From the NCBI GenBank assembly GCA_009886125.1, contig VFJK01000154.1, forward strand, positions 1 through 64,000: a DNA stretch of 64,000 nt, given 5' to 3'. This document shows, in pieces, positions 7,372 through 16,270 of the stretch. Within the stretch, counting starts at the first letter, position 1; every line of letters starts with the position of its first letter. The notes beneath the pieces are model-generated. The model was not told the origin of the DNA, made no database searches, and saw only the letters and a list, made by a program, of their open reading frames with translations. A program made the translations under genes and the position numbers. This stretch comes from Geobacter sp. (lineage in GTDB: Bacteria > Desulfobacterota > Desulfuromonadia > Geobacterales > DSM-12255).

Positions 7372-8802
7372 TCAGTCGACTTTCTTGATAACAATCCTGC
7401 TTGCACCCGCGTCAAAAATACCATCTTCCTTGCTGACAACTTCAAGGAGCAGCACTTCATGAGCAGCGTCGTCGTATGCAAAGTCTGACAGATAAAAACC
7501 ACTCTGAGACGTATGCCACTTTTCATCAAGGCTTGTACCGTTCCAGGCAAAACAGAACAGGCTGTTTTTATTGTAGGTATGTTTGTTGAGTGTGTACCAG
7601 GACCCTGAATTCTTTGGCACAAGTAGTTCGCCATCAGCTTTTACGACTGTCCTCTGGTCCAAAAACACCTTGCGATAGCCACTGCCGCTGCTGTTTGTGC
7701 TGTCGAGATCGGTCCTTTTGAAGCTGGTCTCACTGCCGCCGTACTCTTCGCTGCTCTTCAGGAGTTCATCGCCTGCCGGGTTAAAGACCCTCAGGTTTCC
7801 GCTCCGGTCTGTAATTATGGTATCCGGCTCCCCCTTGGCACTTTTAAGAAGATTAAAATTATACAGATACCCCTGCTTAGGAAGCTTGACCGGATTGGTT
7901 AACGTATAACTTTCACCTGACTTTACCAGCTCCGCTACTTGCCCGTCAAAATCAGATAATCCGGATATTTTCTGTGCATACAGCTTCTTTTTGCCATTAA
8001 GAGCTGAGAGTGCTCTGAAAAAATAGGGCAAAGGTCCGGCAATCTGTTTCATGGAGACGCCATCAACCGTCCAGACCTGAGAAACCAGAGTTTCACCCTT
8101 CATGACTGTCACATAGATTTCAGGGATTGAGTCATTATCGAGGTCGGCGGTATCCACCGCAAGGACATTCTCATAGACTTTATACGGGATCTCCGTCAGC
8201 AGTTTCATCTCGGCTCCCTGACGGTAATACCTGAGCGTATGAGTTCCGATGACAAAAAGCTCTCGCTCTCCACCAGGGAATGTCCGGCCGACAGCGATTC
8301 CTGACAAGACGCCTTCGAGTCTGTAGATGCCCTGCAAAGCAGCTGGCACTGTCGGCATTGGTCTCACCACTTCTGCTTGCACTACAGCAGCCTTTGATGG
8401 GACTGAGGAAACGGTCCCCTTTTCGATCCCTTCGGCAAGTGATTTGGCGAGGGCAGCAACTGCCGGGATTAATTCATCCGGATCCTTCCCCTGTGCAAAT
8501 GAGCGAGCTACAACACCACCGGAGGCATTGACCGCCAAGGCGTCAAGGCTGAACAGACTCCCGCTCAGGATGTAACTTCCTGACACCTTGATCTCTGCAC
8601 CTTCCTGTTTGCCGGTTGTCGTGATCTTTTCATTGGACAATCTCGACAATAACAGTGTCTGGATGGTCGACTTCATTTCATCAGGTTTGCTCGCACCACT
8701 CATGCTGAACTCGGCTACATACGTAGTGACCGGAGCAGCCCAGGCAATCGTACACCATGTGATAACAAACAGTAGAACAGTAAGTATTGTCTGGACATTC
8801 AT
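7372..8802 (-). CDS. Exported protein with VCBS/FG-GAP-like repeats
   Basis: The 476-residue product has a cleavable signal peptide (hydrophobic core ILTVLLFVITWCTIAWA, cleavage near AWA-AP). Residues about 20-150 form an alpha/beta domain recalling a short lipoprotein-like sensor. The rest looks like a beta-propeller with FG-GAP/VCBS-type blocks, for example D-T-A-D-L-D-N-D-S-I-P-E-I-Y-V-T and NLRVFNPAGDELLKSS. Such proteins are usually periplasmic or surface located; the function here is unknown. The ATG at 8802 follows GGAG at 7-nt spacing, while a start at 8826 would place charged residues before the signal. Terminators lie on both sides, so it is monocistronic. Confidence 0.7.
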   Translation of the reverse strand: MNVQTILTVLLFVITWCTIAWAAPVTTYVAEFSMSGASKPDEMKSTIQTLLLSRLSNEKITTTGKQEGAEIKVSGSYILSGSLFSLDALAVNASGGVVARSFAQGKDPDELIPAVAALAKSLAEGIEKGTVSSVPSKAAVVQAEVVRPMPTVPAALQGIYRLEGVLSGIAVGRTFPGGERELFVIGTHTLRYYRQGAEMKLLTEIPYKVYENVLAVDTADLDNDSIPEIYVTVMKGETLVSQVWTVDGVSMKQIAGPLPYFFRALSALNGKKKLYAQKISGLSDFDGQVAELVKSGESYTLTNPVKLPKQGYLYNFNLLKSAKGEPDTIITDRSGNLRVFNPAGDELLKSSEEYGGSETSFKRTDLDSTNSSGSGYRKVFLDQRTVVKADGELLVPKNSGSWYTLNKHTYNKNSLFCFAWNGTSLDEKWHTSQSGFYLSDFAYDDAAHEVLLLEVVSKEDGIFDAGASRIVIKKVD

Positions 8803-8837
8803 ATTTTTCTCCGAAGATCGGAACAACAGTCCGAAAT

Positions 8838-8866
8838 AAAAAAACCCCGGGCGAGCCCGGGGTTTT
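8838..8866 (-). terminator. Rho-independent terminator of the porin gene
   Basis: Perfect stem CCCCGGGC/GCCCGGGG with a 3-nt loop. On the minus strand it is followed by seven T. It lies 25 nt past the porin stop. Confidence 0.88.
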
Positions 8867-8891
8867 AGGGTACTGACCTGTCAAGCAGGGA

Positions 8892-9989
8892 TTAGAAATC
8901 CATCTGCCATTTTGCGCCATAAATGAAATCTCTGGTTTCATGAGCGCCAGTAGACGATTTCATCTGATCCTGATAGGTGAACTCAGGAACGACAGTAACG
9001 CCCTTTGCAAGCATGATCGGTGCATTCACATAAGCAGACATTTTCGTGTCAGCATTTGCGAAATCAGCACCGGTAGCACCGGTTTTCCCGTCAGTTGATA
9101 CAAAACCAACACCGGCATTGACCGAAAGCATATCAGCGGCTTTGAATCCGGCCGTTGCAAGAATGGAGAAGGTGAGGTTATTGTTGACTTTCGTACCGGT
9201 TACATTAGCAGACAGACCTTCTGCAATCCCCATGTCGCCAAGGTTCTGGCCTACACCAAGATTGAGGCCTACGGTAGCAGGACCGGCTGCAAATTTACCA
9301 TGGGCATAGCCAAGGAACGAGTTAACCTGCTTGTCAGCTGCAGATAGTTTATACGTTTGGCCAGCGACACCGCCGCCAATAGCCAGATTCCCGAATTTGC
9401 CATCATAACCAACTGCAATTTTAGGCATTAATGTCTCTGTGGTAGCAAAGGCATTGGCATTTGCACCTGGACGGATGAGGTCTACGTACACACCATTGTT
9501 CATAGTGAACTTGATCTGAGGTGAGCGACCATCATAGATAGAACCGAAGCCGTTGCTGACATTGTCTTCATTGATAACCTGATCAGAAGGCATCCAGTAT
9601 GGGGCATAGGTCTGTCCAACAAGCAGCGTTCCAGCGTCAAACTTGTAGGTACCATAAATGAGACGAGTGTACACTGTTGTATTCCCACCACTACCGACTG
9701 AAGCACCGGATGGATTAATCCCAGCAGTAACCCCGCCAAGGCCGAGTTCTACCTTACCGCCGAGAGCTCCGTTCGTTGCAGTAGCGCCAAAACGGCTGGT
9801 AGCCTGATTACGCATGTCAAAATCGGTATTGCCCTCTGGAGCAGATGCTGTTGCGCTGTATGCTGCCCTGTTGGTATCCCAGAATGTTCCCACGCGGGCA
9901 GAACCGTACAGAGTTGTCTCAGCCATTGCCGGAACTGCTACAGCAGCTACCAATGCTACTGCACCTAAAACTAGTAAACTTTTCTTCAT
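8892..9989 (-). CDS. Outer-membrane porin
   Basis: The 365-residue product has a textbook signal peptide (MKKSLLVLGAVALVAAVAVPAMA, cleavage AMA-ETT). The mature part is made of alternating amphipathic beta strands beginning ETTLYGSARVGTFWD and ends in a C-terminal phenylalanine (GAKWQMDF), the signal recognised by the BAM machinery. This fits a general trimeric porin of 16 or so strands; substrate cannot be inferred. An AGGAGG site lies before the ATG. The strong terminator and the isolated position suggest a highly expressed single gene. The 410 bases upstream are AT-rich and hold only the terminator of the propionate operon. Confidence 0.85.
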   Translation of the reverse strand: MKKSLLVLGAVALVAAVAVPAMAETTLYGSARVGTFWDTNRAAYSATASAPEGNTDFDMRNQATSRFGATATNGALGGKVELGLGGVTAGINPSGASVGSGGNTTVYTRLIYGTYKFDAGTLLVGQTYAPYWMPSDQVINEDNVSNGFGSIYDGRSPQIKFTMNNGVYVDLIRPGANANAFATTETLMPKIAVGYDGKFGNLAIGGGVAGQTYKLSAADKQVNSFLGYAHGKFAAGPATVGLNLGVGQNLGDMGIAEGLSANVTGTKVNNNLTFSILATAGFKAADMLSVNAGVGFVSTDGKTGATGADFANADTKMSAYVNAPIMLAKGVTVVPEFTYQDQMKSSTGAHETRDFIYGAKWQMDF

Positions 9990-10112
9990 TGTGCTTCCTC
10001 CTCTTATGGTTGATGTAAACTACCTGAATTAATAATCTGTTTAATCTGTATCAACTACGGTCTCATCACCACCTTTCACATAGATTTGAACTCCAAAGAA
10101 CAGTGCTAAAAG

Positions 10113-10160
10113 AGAAAAAACCCTGAAAGCCCGCTCAAAAAAGAGCAGACTCATCAGGGT
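10113..10160 (-). terminator. Terminator of the propionate operon
   Basis: ACCCTGA pairs with TCAGGGT, with an inner GCTC/GAGC stem. On the minus strand it is followed by TTTTTTCTC. It lies 240 nt past the epimerase stop, so the transcript has a long 3' tail. Confidence 0.7.
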
Positions 10161-10400
10161 CTTAATTTAATCTTCAGATTGTCACCTGCTGCAACTTTAA
10201 GCATTGACATCCTTTAAGAAATTTTGGAGTAAACTACTATACGAATCAAACTATTGTCAAGTTATAAACGTGAAGCTAAAAACTCCAGTCCTCATAACCC
10301 CTCTAGTAAAACATTCAGGCAGGGGTTGTTTTAAAAGTATGTCTTATAATATGAATTTTCAAAATGATGTCAAGTTTTTTTTCAAACGGCGTTACAAAAA
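10161..10400. other. AT-rich spacer without a gene
   Basis: Between the terminator and the epimerase stop the sequence is AT-rich. The only plus-strand frame (66 codons from 10204) lacks a ribosome site and any family resemblance. I see no gene here. Confidence 0.6.
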
Positions 10401-10805
10401 TTAATCCGCTGACTGACAAAGCTCGGTCAGCACCCCTTGACTGCTTTTGGGGTGCACAAAAGCGATGAGTGTTCCATGTGCGCCATGACGTGGTTTTTCA
10501 TCAATCATCCGTGCTCCATCACTGACAAGTTTTGCAATAGCCGAGTTTATATCTTCGACTTCATATGCTATGTGGTGAATCCCCTGTCCGCTCTTCTCCA
10601 GGAACCTGGCAACCGGGCTGTCCGGAGAGGTAGGCTCGAGAAGTTCGATCTTTGACTCGCCTACACAAAGCATCGCCACTCGCACCTTCTGCTCTGCAAC
10701 TTCTTCACTTCCCAGGAACTTCATTCCAAGCTGGTCCCGGTAGAAAGGGATTACAGCATCTATTGACTGCACTGCTATGCCGATATGGTCAATTTTGTGC
10801 AACAC
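10401..10805 (-). CDS. mce: Methylmalonyl-CoA epimerase
   Basis: Interconverts (2S)- and (2R)-methylmalonyl-CoA, linking propionyl-CoA carboxylase to the mutase. The 134-residue protein is a glyoxalase/VOC fold. It begins KIDHIGIAV with the first metal-ligand histidine, has the second repeat GIHHIAYEV and ends VLTELCQ with the glutamate ligand. Length and motif spacing are those of bacterial epimerases. It follows the mutase by 12 nt and is the last gene of the propionate operon. Confidence 0.93.
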   Translation of the reverse strand: MLHKIDHIGIAVQSIDAVIPFYRDQLGMKFLGSEEVAEQKVRVAMLCVGESKIELLEPTSPDSPVARFLEKSGQGIHHIAYEVEDINSAIAKLVSDGARMIDEKPRHGAHGTLIAFVHPKSSQGVLTELCQSAD

Positions 10806-10817
10806 TATTGGCTCCTT

Positions 10818-12470
10818 TTACAGCACCACCGTCTCCTGATGTTTGCCGAACACCCCTCTGAACACATCCGCTATCTCGCCAAGGGTCGCATAGGTCTTGA
10901 CTGCTGCAAGGATGTGCGGCATCAGGTTGTCGTTCCCTTTGGCGACTTCCTTGAGCTTTTCCAGAGTCTCTTTCACGGCTGCTTCGTTCCTTCCTGCTTT
11001 CATAGCGGCAAGGCTCTTCTTCTGGGAGATCTCGACCTCTTCCTTGACCTTCAGCAGGCCGGTTGGTGGCGGCTCTTTGACGGTGAACTTGTTGACGCCG
11101 ACGATTATCAGTTCGTCCTTCTCGATCGATTTCTGATAGGCATAGGCTGAGTCCTGGATCTCTTTCTGCTGGAAACCTCTGGAGATGGCTTCTACGGCTC
11201 CGCCGAGTGTGTCGATCTTCTCGATGTAGTCGGTGGCTGCCTTTTCGATCTGGTCGGTGAGTGATTCGATCAGGAAGGAGCCGGCAAGGGGGTCGATGGA
11301 GTCAGCTGCCCCTGATTCGTAGGCGATGACCTGCTGGGTCCTGAGGGCTATCCGGACGGAGTCTTCTGTGGGGAGGGCGAGTGCTTCGTCACGGGAGTTG
11401 GTGTGGAGTGACTGGGTGCCGCCGAGTACGGCTGCCAGTGCCTGCATGGTGACCCGCATGATGTTGTTGTCGGGCTGCTGGGCGGTGAGGGTGCAGCCGG
11501 CGGTCTGGGTGTGGAAGCGGAGCATCTGCGATTTGGGGTCTTTGGCGCCAAACCGCTCCTTCATGATCTTTGCCCACATCCGGCGGGCTGCCCTGAATTT
11601 GGCGACTTCTTCGAAGAGGTTGTTGTGGGCGTTGAAGAAGAAGGCGAGCCGGGGAGCGAATTCATCGACATCGAGTCCGGCCTTGATAGCGGCATCGACG
11701 TAGGCTATGCCGTCAGCAAGGGTGAAGGCGACTTCCTGGACGGCGCTGGAGCCTGCTTCACGGATATGGTAGCCGGAGATGGAGATGGTGTTCCACTTGG
11801 GGACGTTGTCTTTGCAGTAGGCAAAAATGTCGGTGATGATCCGCATGGACTCTTTGGGGGGGTAGATGTAGGTGCCCCGTGCCATGTACTCTTTGAGGAT
11901 GTCGTTCTGGATGGTACCGGAGATCTGGTCAGCTGAGAACCCCTGTTTTTCAGCGACGGCTATGTACATACAGAGAAGGATGGCTGCGGTGGAATTGATG
12001 GTCATGGAGGTGGATACCTTGTCGAGCGGGATGCCGCCGAAGAGTATCTCCATGTCTGCAAGGGAGTCGATGGCGACGCCGACTTTACCGACTTCTCCCT
12101 GGCTCATGCCATGGTCGGAGTCGTACCCCATCTGGGTGGGGAGATCGAAGGCGACGGAGAGCCCGGTCTGACCGGCTGACAGCAGATACTTGTAGCGCTC
12201 GTTAGACTCTTTGGCGGTGCCGAAGCCGGCATACTGACGCATGGTCCAGAAGCGGCCCCGATACATGGTGGGCTGGACGCCGCGGGTGTAGGGGTAGTCG
12301 CCGGGGAGGCCGAGCTCTTCTTCGTAGCCGGGGTAGTCGAAGCCGGGGGTGAAGCAGCGCTCCATCTCTATATTCGAACTGGTCAGAAATTCTTTTCTGC
12401 GTTCAGGGGATCTGGCTATGTTTTTGGCAACTGTTTCATTCCAGTTTTTTTTGCGGTCGCTGATGCTCAT
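10818..12470 (-). CDS. Methylmalonyl-CoA mutase, catalytic subunit without B12 domain
   Basis: Carries out the radical rearrangement between succinyl-CoA and methylmalonyl-CoA. The 550-residue product contains only the substrate-binding TIM-barrel part. Visible motifs include [50 protein letters not shown] and [10 protein letters not shown]. The C-terminal cobalamin-binding domain with DxHxxG, present in about 700-residue single-chain mutases, is absent. A separate B12-binding subunit must therefore be supplied from elsewhere; none is in the window. The ATG at 12470 follows AGGAGAG; the upstream in-frame start at 12509 would add an unsupported tail. It lies between the thymidylate-kinase-like gene and the epimerase. 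Confidence 0.92.
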   Translation of the reverse strand: MSISDRKKNWNETVAKNIARSPERRKEFLTSSNIEMERCFTPGFDYPGYEEELGLPGDYPYTRGVQPTMYRGRFWTMRQYAGFGTAKESNERYKYLLSAGQTGLSVAFDLPTQMGYDSDHGMSQGEVGKVGVAIDSLADMEILFGGIPLDKVSTSMTINSTAAILLCMYIAVAEKQGFSADQISGTIQNDILKEYMARGTYIYPPKESMRIITDIFAYCKDNVPKWNTISISGYHIREAGSSAVQEVAFTLADGIAYVDAAIKAGLDVDEFAPRLAFFFNAHNNLFEEVAKFRAARRMWAKIMKERFGAKDPKSQMLRFHTQTAGCTLTAQQPDNNIMRVTMQALAAVLGGTQSLHTNSRDEALALPTEDSVRIALRTQQVIAYESGAADSIDPLAGSFLIESLTDQIEKAATDYIEKIDTLGGAVEAISRGFQQKEIQDSAYAYQKSIEKDELIIVGVNKFTVKEPPPTGLLKVKEEVEISQKKSLAAMKAGRNEAAVKETLEKLKEVAKGNDNLMPHILAAVKTYATLGEIADVFRGVFGKHQETVVL

Positions 12471-12512
12471 TTTTACGCTCTCCTTGCGTGTATCCAAAGT
12501 TGCAATCAAAAA

Positions 12513-12590
12513 CCAACCACCCCCAACCCCTCCTTATCAAGGAGGGGAGCTTAAAATCCCCCTCCTGTTTCAGGAGGGGCTAGGGGTGGT
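12513..12590. repeat. G/C-rich intergenic palindrome, copy 2
   Basis: Two back-to-back stems, CCCCTCCTTATCAAGGAGGGG and CCCCTCCTGTTTCAGGAGGGG without the flanks, bounded by CCACCCC and GGGGTGG. It resembles the repeats at 5631 and 20049 in layout and composition and sits upstream of the mutase gene. Confidence 0.7.
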
Positions 12591-12604
12591 AAGGTGCCTG
12601 CTTT

Positions 12605-13240
12605 TCAGAGAATCGCCTTTACCATTGCCAGCACCTCTGCATTGATCTGCTCCTCAGACCTGCCTGCAGAGGCATCTACACACTTTCCGTTCCAGCGATG
12701 AAGCTCTTTGATATAGAAATCCCTCACCTTGGTATAGTAGTCGATCCCCCCTTCATGGTGGATCTGGAGGATATCCTCGATACGCTCGCACGCCTCTACA
12801 GCAGGGACATCGAAGAAAATGGTGAGATCCGGGAAGATCTCGTCTCCGAAAAGAAAACCTCTGGAAATCTTTTCCAGGTGACGGAGCACGTCAAACTGGC
12901 GTGTTGAGCCGTTTACCCACGCATTTGCCAGAGAAGAGATGCTGGACTGCTTGCAGAGAACAATCTTGTCATCATCAAGAGCAGGCCGGACTATTTTCTG
13001 GAAAATCTCTGAACGGACAGCTCCTTCGAAAAAAAAGTCTGCGCGGGAATCTTCACCGAACGGCCAGTTGAGAAGATTCGCTATCCCAAGCTCCTGTGCA
13101 CGGCCGGAATCCGGATTCGCACATTCGACAACGTTATAACCAAGATCGGCAAGTTCCTTATGGAGAGCCACTATCCCGGCCTTTACCTGAGGACCGGAAC
13201 CGTTGATCCCTTCAATGACGATAAATTTCCCTTTTCTCAC
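12605..13240 (-). CDS. Thymidylate kinase-like protein with lost catalytic residues
   Basis: The 211-residue product aligns by eye with thymidylate kinases from start to end (FIVIEG at the start; IFFDVP in the core; C-terminal lid and helix). The P-loop reads EGINGSGPQ, so the invariant Lys of GxxxxGK[ST] is Pro17. The usual DR pair in VVLCDRY is K-Q at about 97-98 (IVLCKQSS). Both changes argue against ordinary dTMP kinase activity. GTG at 13240 is chosen because GGAGG lies 5 nt upstream. It sits inside the propionate operon between the biotin carboxylase and the mutase. A role linked to CoA or cobalamin metabolism is only a guess from position. Confidence 0.7.
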   Translation of the reverse strand: MRKGKFIVIEGINGSGPQVKAGIVALHKELADLGYNVVECANPDSGRAQELGIANLLNWPFGEDSRADFFFEGAVRSEIFQKIVRPALDDDKIVLCKQSSISSLANAWVNGSTRQFDVLRHLEKISRGFLFGDEIFPDLTIFFDVPAVEACERIEDILQIHHEGGIDYYTKVRDFYIKELHRWNGKCVDASAGRSEEQINAEVLAMVKAIL

Positions 13241-13289
13241 AGCATCCTCCTGTTCAATAGTATTTTTTGACCATAACTCCAACATAGAT

Positions 13290-13315
13290 TGACCCCGCCT
13301 TTTCAGGCAGGGTCA
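13290..13315. other. Hairpin between biotin carboxylase and kinase-like gene
   Basis: TGACCCCGCC and GGCAGGGTCA pair with one mismatch around a 6-nt loop. There is no T-run, so it is more likely a processing or stability hairpin, or a weak attenuator, than a full terminator. Confidence 0.45.
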
Positions 13316-13356
13316 GTCGGCACAACGTCAGTCTGTAGCGGCTGGAGCCCTGTATT

Positions 13357-16236
13357 TTATATGACTGCTTTGAGATACTCGGCGGTCTTCTCTCTCTTCT
13401 CTTTTTCAATCTCGTTCGAATCGACTTCAACAAATTTCTCATCAGGGGTGACCTTGAAGAGCGTCTGCCCTTTCTGGACTATGGAACCGTCAGCACCCTG
13501 CATGATAATCTTGTCGATTGTTCCGGAGAATGTAGCCCGGACGGTATTGAACATTTTCATTACTTCGATGATGTAAAGCGCCTGCCCCTTTTCGAAGTGC
13601 ATCCCTTCCGAGATAAACGGCGGCAGGCCTGGACCTTCCTGGCCGTAGTACATACCTCCGCAGATGGAAACCACTTCGTCCGCCTTGGTTGTCGGCGGCG
13701 GAACCAGCACCTTTTTCATCCTCGCATGCAGCTCGGTATCGTGGAGATAATCGGGGATGGTGACCTCAAGATCTTCTTCTATCTTGAAGTCCCAGAACTT
13801 GAGGTTGCAGGCCAGCACGTAGAGGATCCCCAGCAGCTCAAGACCGGCTTCAAAACCTACATGGGCAGACTGGATCTCGGCCCAATGGTCTGCACTGAAC
13901 CCGCCCTGCGGCTTCTCCTTGACAAGAACAGCCGACAGTGCGTCAAATTCGTGCATACCGAGCTTGAACTTCTCTGCAAGTGTCGAGTAGAAGCGCAGAC
14001 CTCTCTGGAGCAGTTCGTTATCATGATCCCAGATCACCTCCGCAGCCGGCGCTGAGGGGTCAAAGGTCATGTTCAGGTACTCGTAGGTATCCGCAAGGAT
14101 GACAAAAGGATTATCATGCAGAACTATTTTCCCCTTTTCAACAGCAAAATTGTTTCTGTTCAGAGAAAGCCAGCCGGAAAGGAGATGCGGATCTTCCAGG
14201 AGTTTGTCCAAAACGCGGGTAACCAGAGTCCCCTTGCGGTCGAGTATCGCCGACATATCCTTGCCTACTTTCGGATCATCCGGGAACTGCTCTGCCATCC
14301 TCTTGGCATAGGCTTTCTTCATCTGAAAGAATGCGTACACGGTATCTATTTTCGAAGCCTCTTCCTTGAGAAGGCCCATCAGGCTCAGATAAGGGACTAC
14401 AAAACGGGTTGTCGGCTTTGCCATGACATTCTGGCCGATGAACCAGTTGACCAGGCCGTAGTGAAATTCAAGGTTGGTGGCCATGTCAACGCCGCGAAGA
14501 GTCGTCTTGCCGAGCACTTTTGAAAGGTGCAGGTAGCTGGCAAGCCGGTCGTCACCCTTTGTCAGAAGCAGGGCAATGTTGGAGTCATAGGCGCCGGCAA
14601 CCTTGTAGCGCATGAACATGCCGGTATCAGGATTGACCAGGCTGATCCCCTGATCGTCTCGAATCTCTCCCTCAATCGGCTTGGACCAGAAACGGATCAT
14701 CCCGCCGGCGTGCGGTGACAGTGAACTGTCGGTCGCATTGAGGCGCGCCTCTGCGGCAGCACCGAAGCGGGGGATTCTCTCCGGTTTCGGCAGGAGTTTC
14801 TTATGGCGGGCGAGAAGCGCCATCGCCTCAACCAGTGATTCGACGATAAAGAAATCGTTCTTGTCCTTCGGATTGGTGAACTTGAGGGAGTAGCAGAGTT
14901 CGGAAACACGATGCTCGACCTGGATCCGGGTGTTCACTTCCATAAAGAAGTAGCGGTCACGGTCGACGATGCACTCAAACGTTGAAGCAGAGTCAAGGCC
15001 GACGGCAACGCCGAACTTGGTGGAATCCTCTTCCATTCTTTTCAGAACCTTGAGATCGCTCTCAAGCGCCTTTACTTCCGACTTTTTCCCTGCTTTTTTA
15101 GCACTCTCGATGGCAAGAGCAAGGCTTTCCTGGGTGACAGATATTTCCAGCAGTTTCTGCTCGTGCATCTGCAGAGAGCAGTCACGGCCGCCGAGCGATA
15201 CGCACCAATCTCCATTGCCGAGCAGCTGAATCTCGTTGTGACGGGTCTGCTCAATATTCAGTTCAACAAGAACGTTCTTGTTGTCGCCAACGCCGTTCGC
15301 CTTAACCTCGTTCAGAATCTCGCGAACAAGGGTCGGGGTTTCTACGGCAGCTTCCTTTACCTGCTTTTCGGTCGCATTTTTGAGGGGAAGCAGAGAAGCT
15401 CCGAGGATTCTCTGCCCTTTGCCGCCACCGCCACCGATCGCCTTCAGACGGATGCGGCTCTGCGGATACTCCTTGAACATGGCAATAACTTCTACCTCAA
15501 CCTGAGCGGAAAGCTCTTCGATGGTGTAGAGGTCAAGCCCTTTTTCGTACGAAGCGTAAAGGATCTTATCTGCCAGATCCTCAAGAGAGAGTTTTTTGTC
15601 ATCGAGAATTTTTGCAGCGACTGCTATCCCGTGAGTTTTTACAAGTCCGAGAAGCTTTTCGCGGCTGTCGAACTTCTTGACCATTGTCCTGGCGGTGACG
15701 TTGTTGATACCAGGTGTCACGCTGACCCCTACCTGAAGAGCGGTACGTTTAGCTTCATCCTTCTTGCCGGCATCTGCCTGGGTGCGTGAATTCGGTCCGA
15801 TAAATTTTAGCCCGGCCTTCTCGATCGAAGCAACGAACTCTTCGTCTTCAGCCATAAAGCCGTAACCGGCAAAGATTGAATCATAGCCGTTATCATGAGC
15901 TATCTGGATGATCTGGCCGATCCGCTCGACCCGCTCTTCCTTGCTGGCGCCGGTATAATCGGGCACACGGTGAACACGGGTCGAGTCTGTCAGCTGGCGC
16001 AGTTCAGGAGCAAGAGCATTTGCATACACAATGGAATCTTTCTCCGAGAGAAGGATTCCGAAATGGCTCATCCCCATCTCTTCAAATACATCCATCGCCT
16101 CTTTTCTGATCGGGCCGCGGCAGACTATCAACGGCTTGAGATCCTCGCTGGCAAAGGAGCGGACCCACTCGGAGCCGGACTTCCCCAGCCTGCGGTCACG
16201 GTGAATCAGTGGATTATTCATGTAGAGGTCGTTCAT
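13357..16236 (-). CDS. Acyl-CoA carboxylase, biotin carboxylase + biotin carrier subunit
   Basis: Carboxylates its own biotin with bicarbonate and ATP for transfer to an acyl-CoA by the carboxyltransferase encoded next door. The 959 residues hold a biotin carboxylase N-terminal domain (GYGFMAEDEEF near 124), an ATP-grasp domain (GGGGGKGQR at 268-276; EVNTRIQVEH near 440), a long middle region without clear family resemblance, and a C-terminal biotinyl domain with E-V-M-K-M-F-N-T-V in which Lys894 should carry biotin. It is longer than the usual 600-670-residue alpha subunits. Position with mutase and epimerase points to propionyl-CoA as substrate. It starts 34 nt after the carboxyltransferase. 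Confidence 0.88.
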   Translation of the reverse strand: MNDLYMNNPLIHRDRRLGKSGSEWVRSFASEDLKPLIVCRGPIRKEAMDVFEEMGMSHFGILLSEKDSIVYANALAPELRQLTDSTRVHRVPDYTGASKEERVERIGQIIQIAHDNGYDSIFAGYGFMAEDEEFVASIEKAGLKFIGPNSRTQADAGKKDEAKRTALQVGVSVTPGINNVTARTMVKKFDSREKLLGLVKTHGIAVAAKILDDKKLSLEDLADKILYASYEKGLDLYTIEELSAQVEVEVIAMFKEYPQSRIRLKAIGGGGGKGQRILGASLLPLKNATEKQVKEAAVETPTLVREILNEVKANGVGDNKNVLVELNIEQTRHNEIQLLGNGDWCVSLGGRDCSLQMHEQKLLEISVTQESLALAIESAKKAGKKSEVKALESDLKVLKRMEEDSTKFGVAVGLDSASTFECIVDRDRYFFMEVNTRIQVEHRVSELCYSLKFTNPKDKNDFFIVESLVEAMALLARHKKLLPKPERIPRFGAAAEARLNATDSSLSPHAGGMIRFWSKPIEGEIRDDQGISLVNPDTGMFMRYKVAGAYDSNIALLLTKGDDRLASYLHLSKVLGKTTLRGVDMATNLEFHYGLVNWFIGQNVMAKPTTRFVVPYLSLMGLLKEEASKIDTVYAFFQMKKAYAKRMAEQFPDDPKVGKDMSAILDRKGTLVTRVLDKLLEDPHLLSGWLSLNRNNFAVEKGKIVLHDNPFVILADTYEYLNMTFDPSAPAAEVIWDHDNELLQRGLRFYSTLAEKFKLGMHEFDALSAVLVKEKPQGGFSADHWAEIQSAHVGFEAGLELLGILYVLACNLKFWDFKIEEDLEVTIPDYLHDTELHARMKKVLVPPPTTKADEVVSICGGMYYGQEGPGLPPFISEGMHFEKGQALYIIEVMKMFNTVRATFSGTIDKIIMQGADGSIVQKGQTLFKVTPDEKFVEVDSNEIEKEKREKTAEYLKAVI

Positions 16237-16270
16237 TGGTCTCTATCTCCAATTCGTTCGAATTAATTTA

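Noticed and set aside
10204-10404. Plus-strand 66-codon frame in the AT-rich spacer
   Set aside because: No ribosome site, biased toward AT-driven Lys/Asn/Phe, no resemblance to a known small protein.
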